This document shows positions 62,517 to 64,000 of a DNA stretch of 64,000 bases, piece after piece. This DNA comes from Streptomyces sp. Go-475 (GTDB lineage: Bacteria; Actinomycetota; Actinomycetes; Streptomycetales; Streptomycetaceae), in assembly GCF_003330845.1 (NCBI RefSeq), contig NZ_CP026121.1:5189501-5253500 (forward strand), written 5' to 3'. The notes beneath the pieces are model-generated. The model made no database searches. It saw nothing but the letters and a program-made list of their open reading frames with translations, and was not told the origin of the DNA. A program made the position numbers and the translations under genes. The stretch's first letter is position 1, and every line of letters begins with the position of its first letter.

Positions 62517-63383
62517 TCAGGCCACCGTGAGGCCGTCGGCGCGCCCGGCGGACGGTTCACCCGGGCGGGCCGTGTCGAGGACCTGCCGTATCCCGTTGGC
62601 GACGGCGGGGTGCACGGGCAGGGCGAGGTGGCCGATGCCGGTCACCCGCACGTTCTGCGCCGACAGATCGGGATGGTCGATGCGGGCCGTCTCCAGCGGA
62701 TCCATCACGTGGTCCAGGTCGCTCCAGAAGCTGACGAAGTGCGTACGGCAGCCAGGGGCGGGCCGAGTGAGCTCCTCGAGCACCGGTGAGCCGGGGCGCA
62801 TCTGGCGCACGATGGGGTGCGCGTCGGCCAGTGGCGCGACTCGGGTGCCGGAGTGCGGCGTGCCGAGTGTCACGAGCGTCCGGACGCGCGTGTCGCCGCC
62901 GAGCCGCTGCACGTAGTAACGCGCTATCAGACCGCCGAGGCTGTGCCCGACGACGTCGACCTGCCGGGCTCCGGTGCGCTCGCAGACCTCCTCTATGTGC
63001 CGGCCCAGCAGCGCGGCCGCGGCGCGTATGTCGCAGGTCAGCGGCGAGTAGTTGAGGGACTCGATCTGCTGCCTGCCGTGCTGGGCGAGGCTGCGGCGCA
63101 GCAGGACGAAAACCGAGCGGTTGTCGATGAAGCCGTGCAGCAGGACGACGGGGGGCTTGGCCTGGCTGGGCAGTTGGGCGGCGCCGTCCCCGGTGGGCAA
63201 GGGCGGGACGGGGGTTCGCCGCTCCTGGGTGATGCCGGAGGGGTACAGGAGGAGGTGCCCGGCCAGGATCGCGATCTCCAGGGCGGTGGCCTTCAGCAGG
63301 GCCATGGAGAGTCCCGCCAGCCGGCTCGGCAGCAGGCGCTGGCAGAGCGGAAGAAAGGGCAGAGCCGCCCTGGTGACCTTCAT
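62517..63383 (-). CDS. Alpha/beta-hydrolase lipase/esterase
   Basis: This 288-residue protein from ATG 63383 (GGAGG upstream) has a hydrophobic N-terminal segment (LSMALLKATALEIAILAGHLLLYP), possibly an anchor or uncleaved signal. The oxyanion-hole motif is VVLLHGFIDNRSVF and the nucleophile elbow is GHSLGG. Asp and His of the triad are likely within FWSDLDHVMDP and GIGHLALPVHPAV. It is of the LipA/EstA-type triacylglycerol lipase group with ligand specificity unknown. Its promoter region is the unusual 533-bp gap to the right. Confidence 0.9.
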   Translation of the reverse strand: MKVTRAALPFLPLCQRLLPSRLAGLSMALLKATALEIAILAGHLLLYPSGITQERRTPVPPLPTGDGAAQLPSQAKPPVVLLHGFIDNRSVFVLLRRSLAQHGRQQIESLNYSPLTCDIRAAAALLGRHIEEVCERTGARQVDVVGHSLGGLIARYYVQRLGGDTRVRTLVTLGTPHSGTRVAPLADAHPIVRQMRPGSPVLEELTRPAPGCRTHFVSFWSDLDHVMDPLETARIDHPDLSAQNVRVTGIGHLALPVHPAVANGIRQVLDTARPGEPSAGRADGLTVA

Positions 63384-63916
63384 GGCCGACCTCCTGTCGG
63401 CACGCGGGAGGACGGCTCCGCCCCCCGTGTGCTCTCGTGGAAAGCTGCTGCGAAGACGGCCGGCGCTGACCGCGCGGGCGGCGTGAGCCGCGTGAGCTGC
63501 GAGGGCTGTGCGCGGCATGTGGCGTGGGTGACGCCGGTGGTGCGACGAGTTCCGTCGTCGGTGAGGTGACGGGGCTTCCCGCCGTGGTGCCGTGCCTGCC
63601 CTGCGTGCTGTGCGTGCGGTGCTGGTCCTGCGTGCCCTGTGTGCCTTCGCCGAAGTGCCGTACCGCCGCGGTGCGTGGTGGGTGGCGCGGCGGTACGGCG
63701 ACCTCCTTGCGGCTCCCCTTGCGCTTGTCCCATCGTGTGATTTCCCCCTCGGTCCGTACTGCGAAACTGCCGGTTACGGGATCCTGGAGATAACGTTCGT
63801 TCACTTGCCCGGGTGGTTCGTGGCGGACCTGTGCGGTGTGTGCGGCATGTACGGCGTGTCCGATGTATGCGGTACTTGTCGGAACGGATGGATGTAGACG
63901 CTTCATGGAGGCAGTG
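63384..63916. other. 533-bp intergenic region with degenerate TGC-rich repeats
   Basis: Between 63560 and 63670 the plus strand is a run of imperfect TGCyTGC/GTGCsTG units. From 63730 to 63900 the sequence is noticeably less GC-rich. On the minus strand a GTG at 63803 opens a frame (VNERYLQDPVTGSFAVRTEG) with non-Streptomyces codon choice that then runs into the lipase leader without a stop. I do not call a gene here; promoters for the lipase and the mutase subunit must lie within it. Confidence 0.45.

Positions 63917-64000
<84 letters not shown>

Noticed and set aside
63524..63793. 89-codon plus-strand frame rich in Cys (CLPCVLCVRCWSC)
   Set aside because: The Cys run results from the TGC repeat tract; there is no ribosome-binding site and no family resemblance.

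Overview
This window is chromosomal DNA of a Streptomyces species. The evidence is the very high G+C with strong third-position bias, frequent GTG starts, and a set of Streptomyces developmental genes in conserved order: whiD (WhiB-like), bldM, a SigD-like sigma factor, guaB, guaB3, a glycerol-3-phosphate dehydrogenase, a Ser/Thr kinase cluster, guaA, pcrA and an icmB-like gene. From memory this order matches the S. coelicolor core around SCO476x to SCO4800. I could not compare it with any database. I see no insertion sequence, prophage, CRISPR array or tRNA gene.

Layout. 1-9 kb: the end of a secreted GH10 xylanase with a CBM2 domain, an LCP cell-wall ligase, a DGPF protein plus ECF42-type sigma factor pair, a THUMP-like methyltransferase, two overlapping polysaccharide deacetylases, and groES-groEL1 under two CIRCE operators. 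9-16 kb: an ester cyclase, a 1183-residue STAND NTPase with a helical repeat array, an SDR, a MOSC protein and a LysR regulator. 16-22 kb: divergent whiD and bldM (bldM behind a sigma-BldN type promoter), SigD-like ECF, guaB, guaB3 and a nucleotide-sugar dehydrogenase. 22-36 kb: glycerol-3-phosphate dehydrogenase, a secreted serine hydrolase, and five consecutive kinase-family genes, the second of which encodes a pseudokinase. 36-46 kb: succinate-semialdehyde-type dehydrogenase with a GMC oxidoreductase, an LAETG-anchored surface protein, a chorismate mutase with a Phe/Tyr leader peptide, guaA, a PPOX-fold protein and a class II aldolase-like protein. 46-58 kb: DUF4429/SHOCT and IPT membrane proteins, DoxX, a Lia/PspC-like envelope-stress module (PspC/LiaF-like protein, PspC-containing kinase, LuxR-type regulator), and two NlpC/P60 hydrolases, one behind a c-di-AMP riboswitch. 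58-64 kb: pcrA helicase, an M23 peptidase, a lipase and the start of a B12-binding mutase subunit.

Themes. Cell-envelope construction and sensing dominate: the LCP protein, deacetylases, kinases with a shared extracellular module, Lia/PspC system, NlpC/P60 and M23 hydrolases and sortase substrate. Purine (GMP) synthesis is the second theme (guaB, guaB3, guaA) and sporulation control (whiD, bldM) the third. The observations I rank highest are the Phe/Tyr leader-peptide attenuator in front of chorismate mutase, whose transcript may be leaderless, and the pseudokinase carrying a roughly 250-residue insertion inside an otherwise active kinase cluster.
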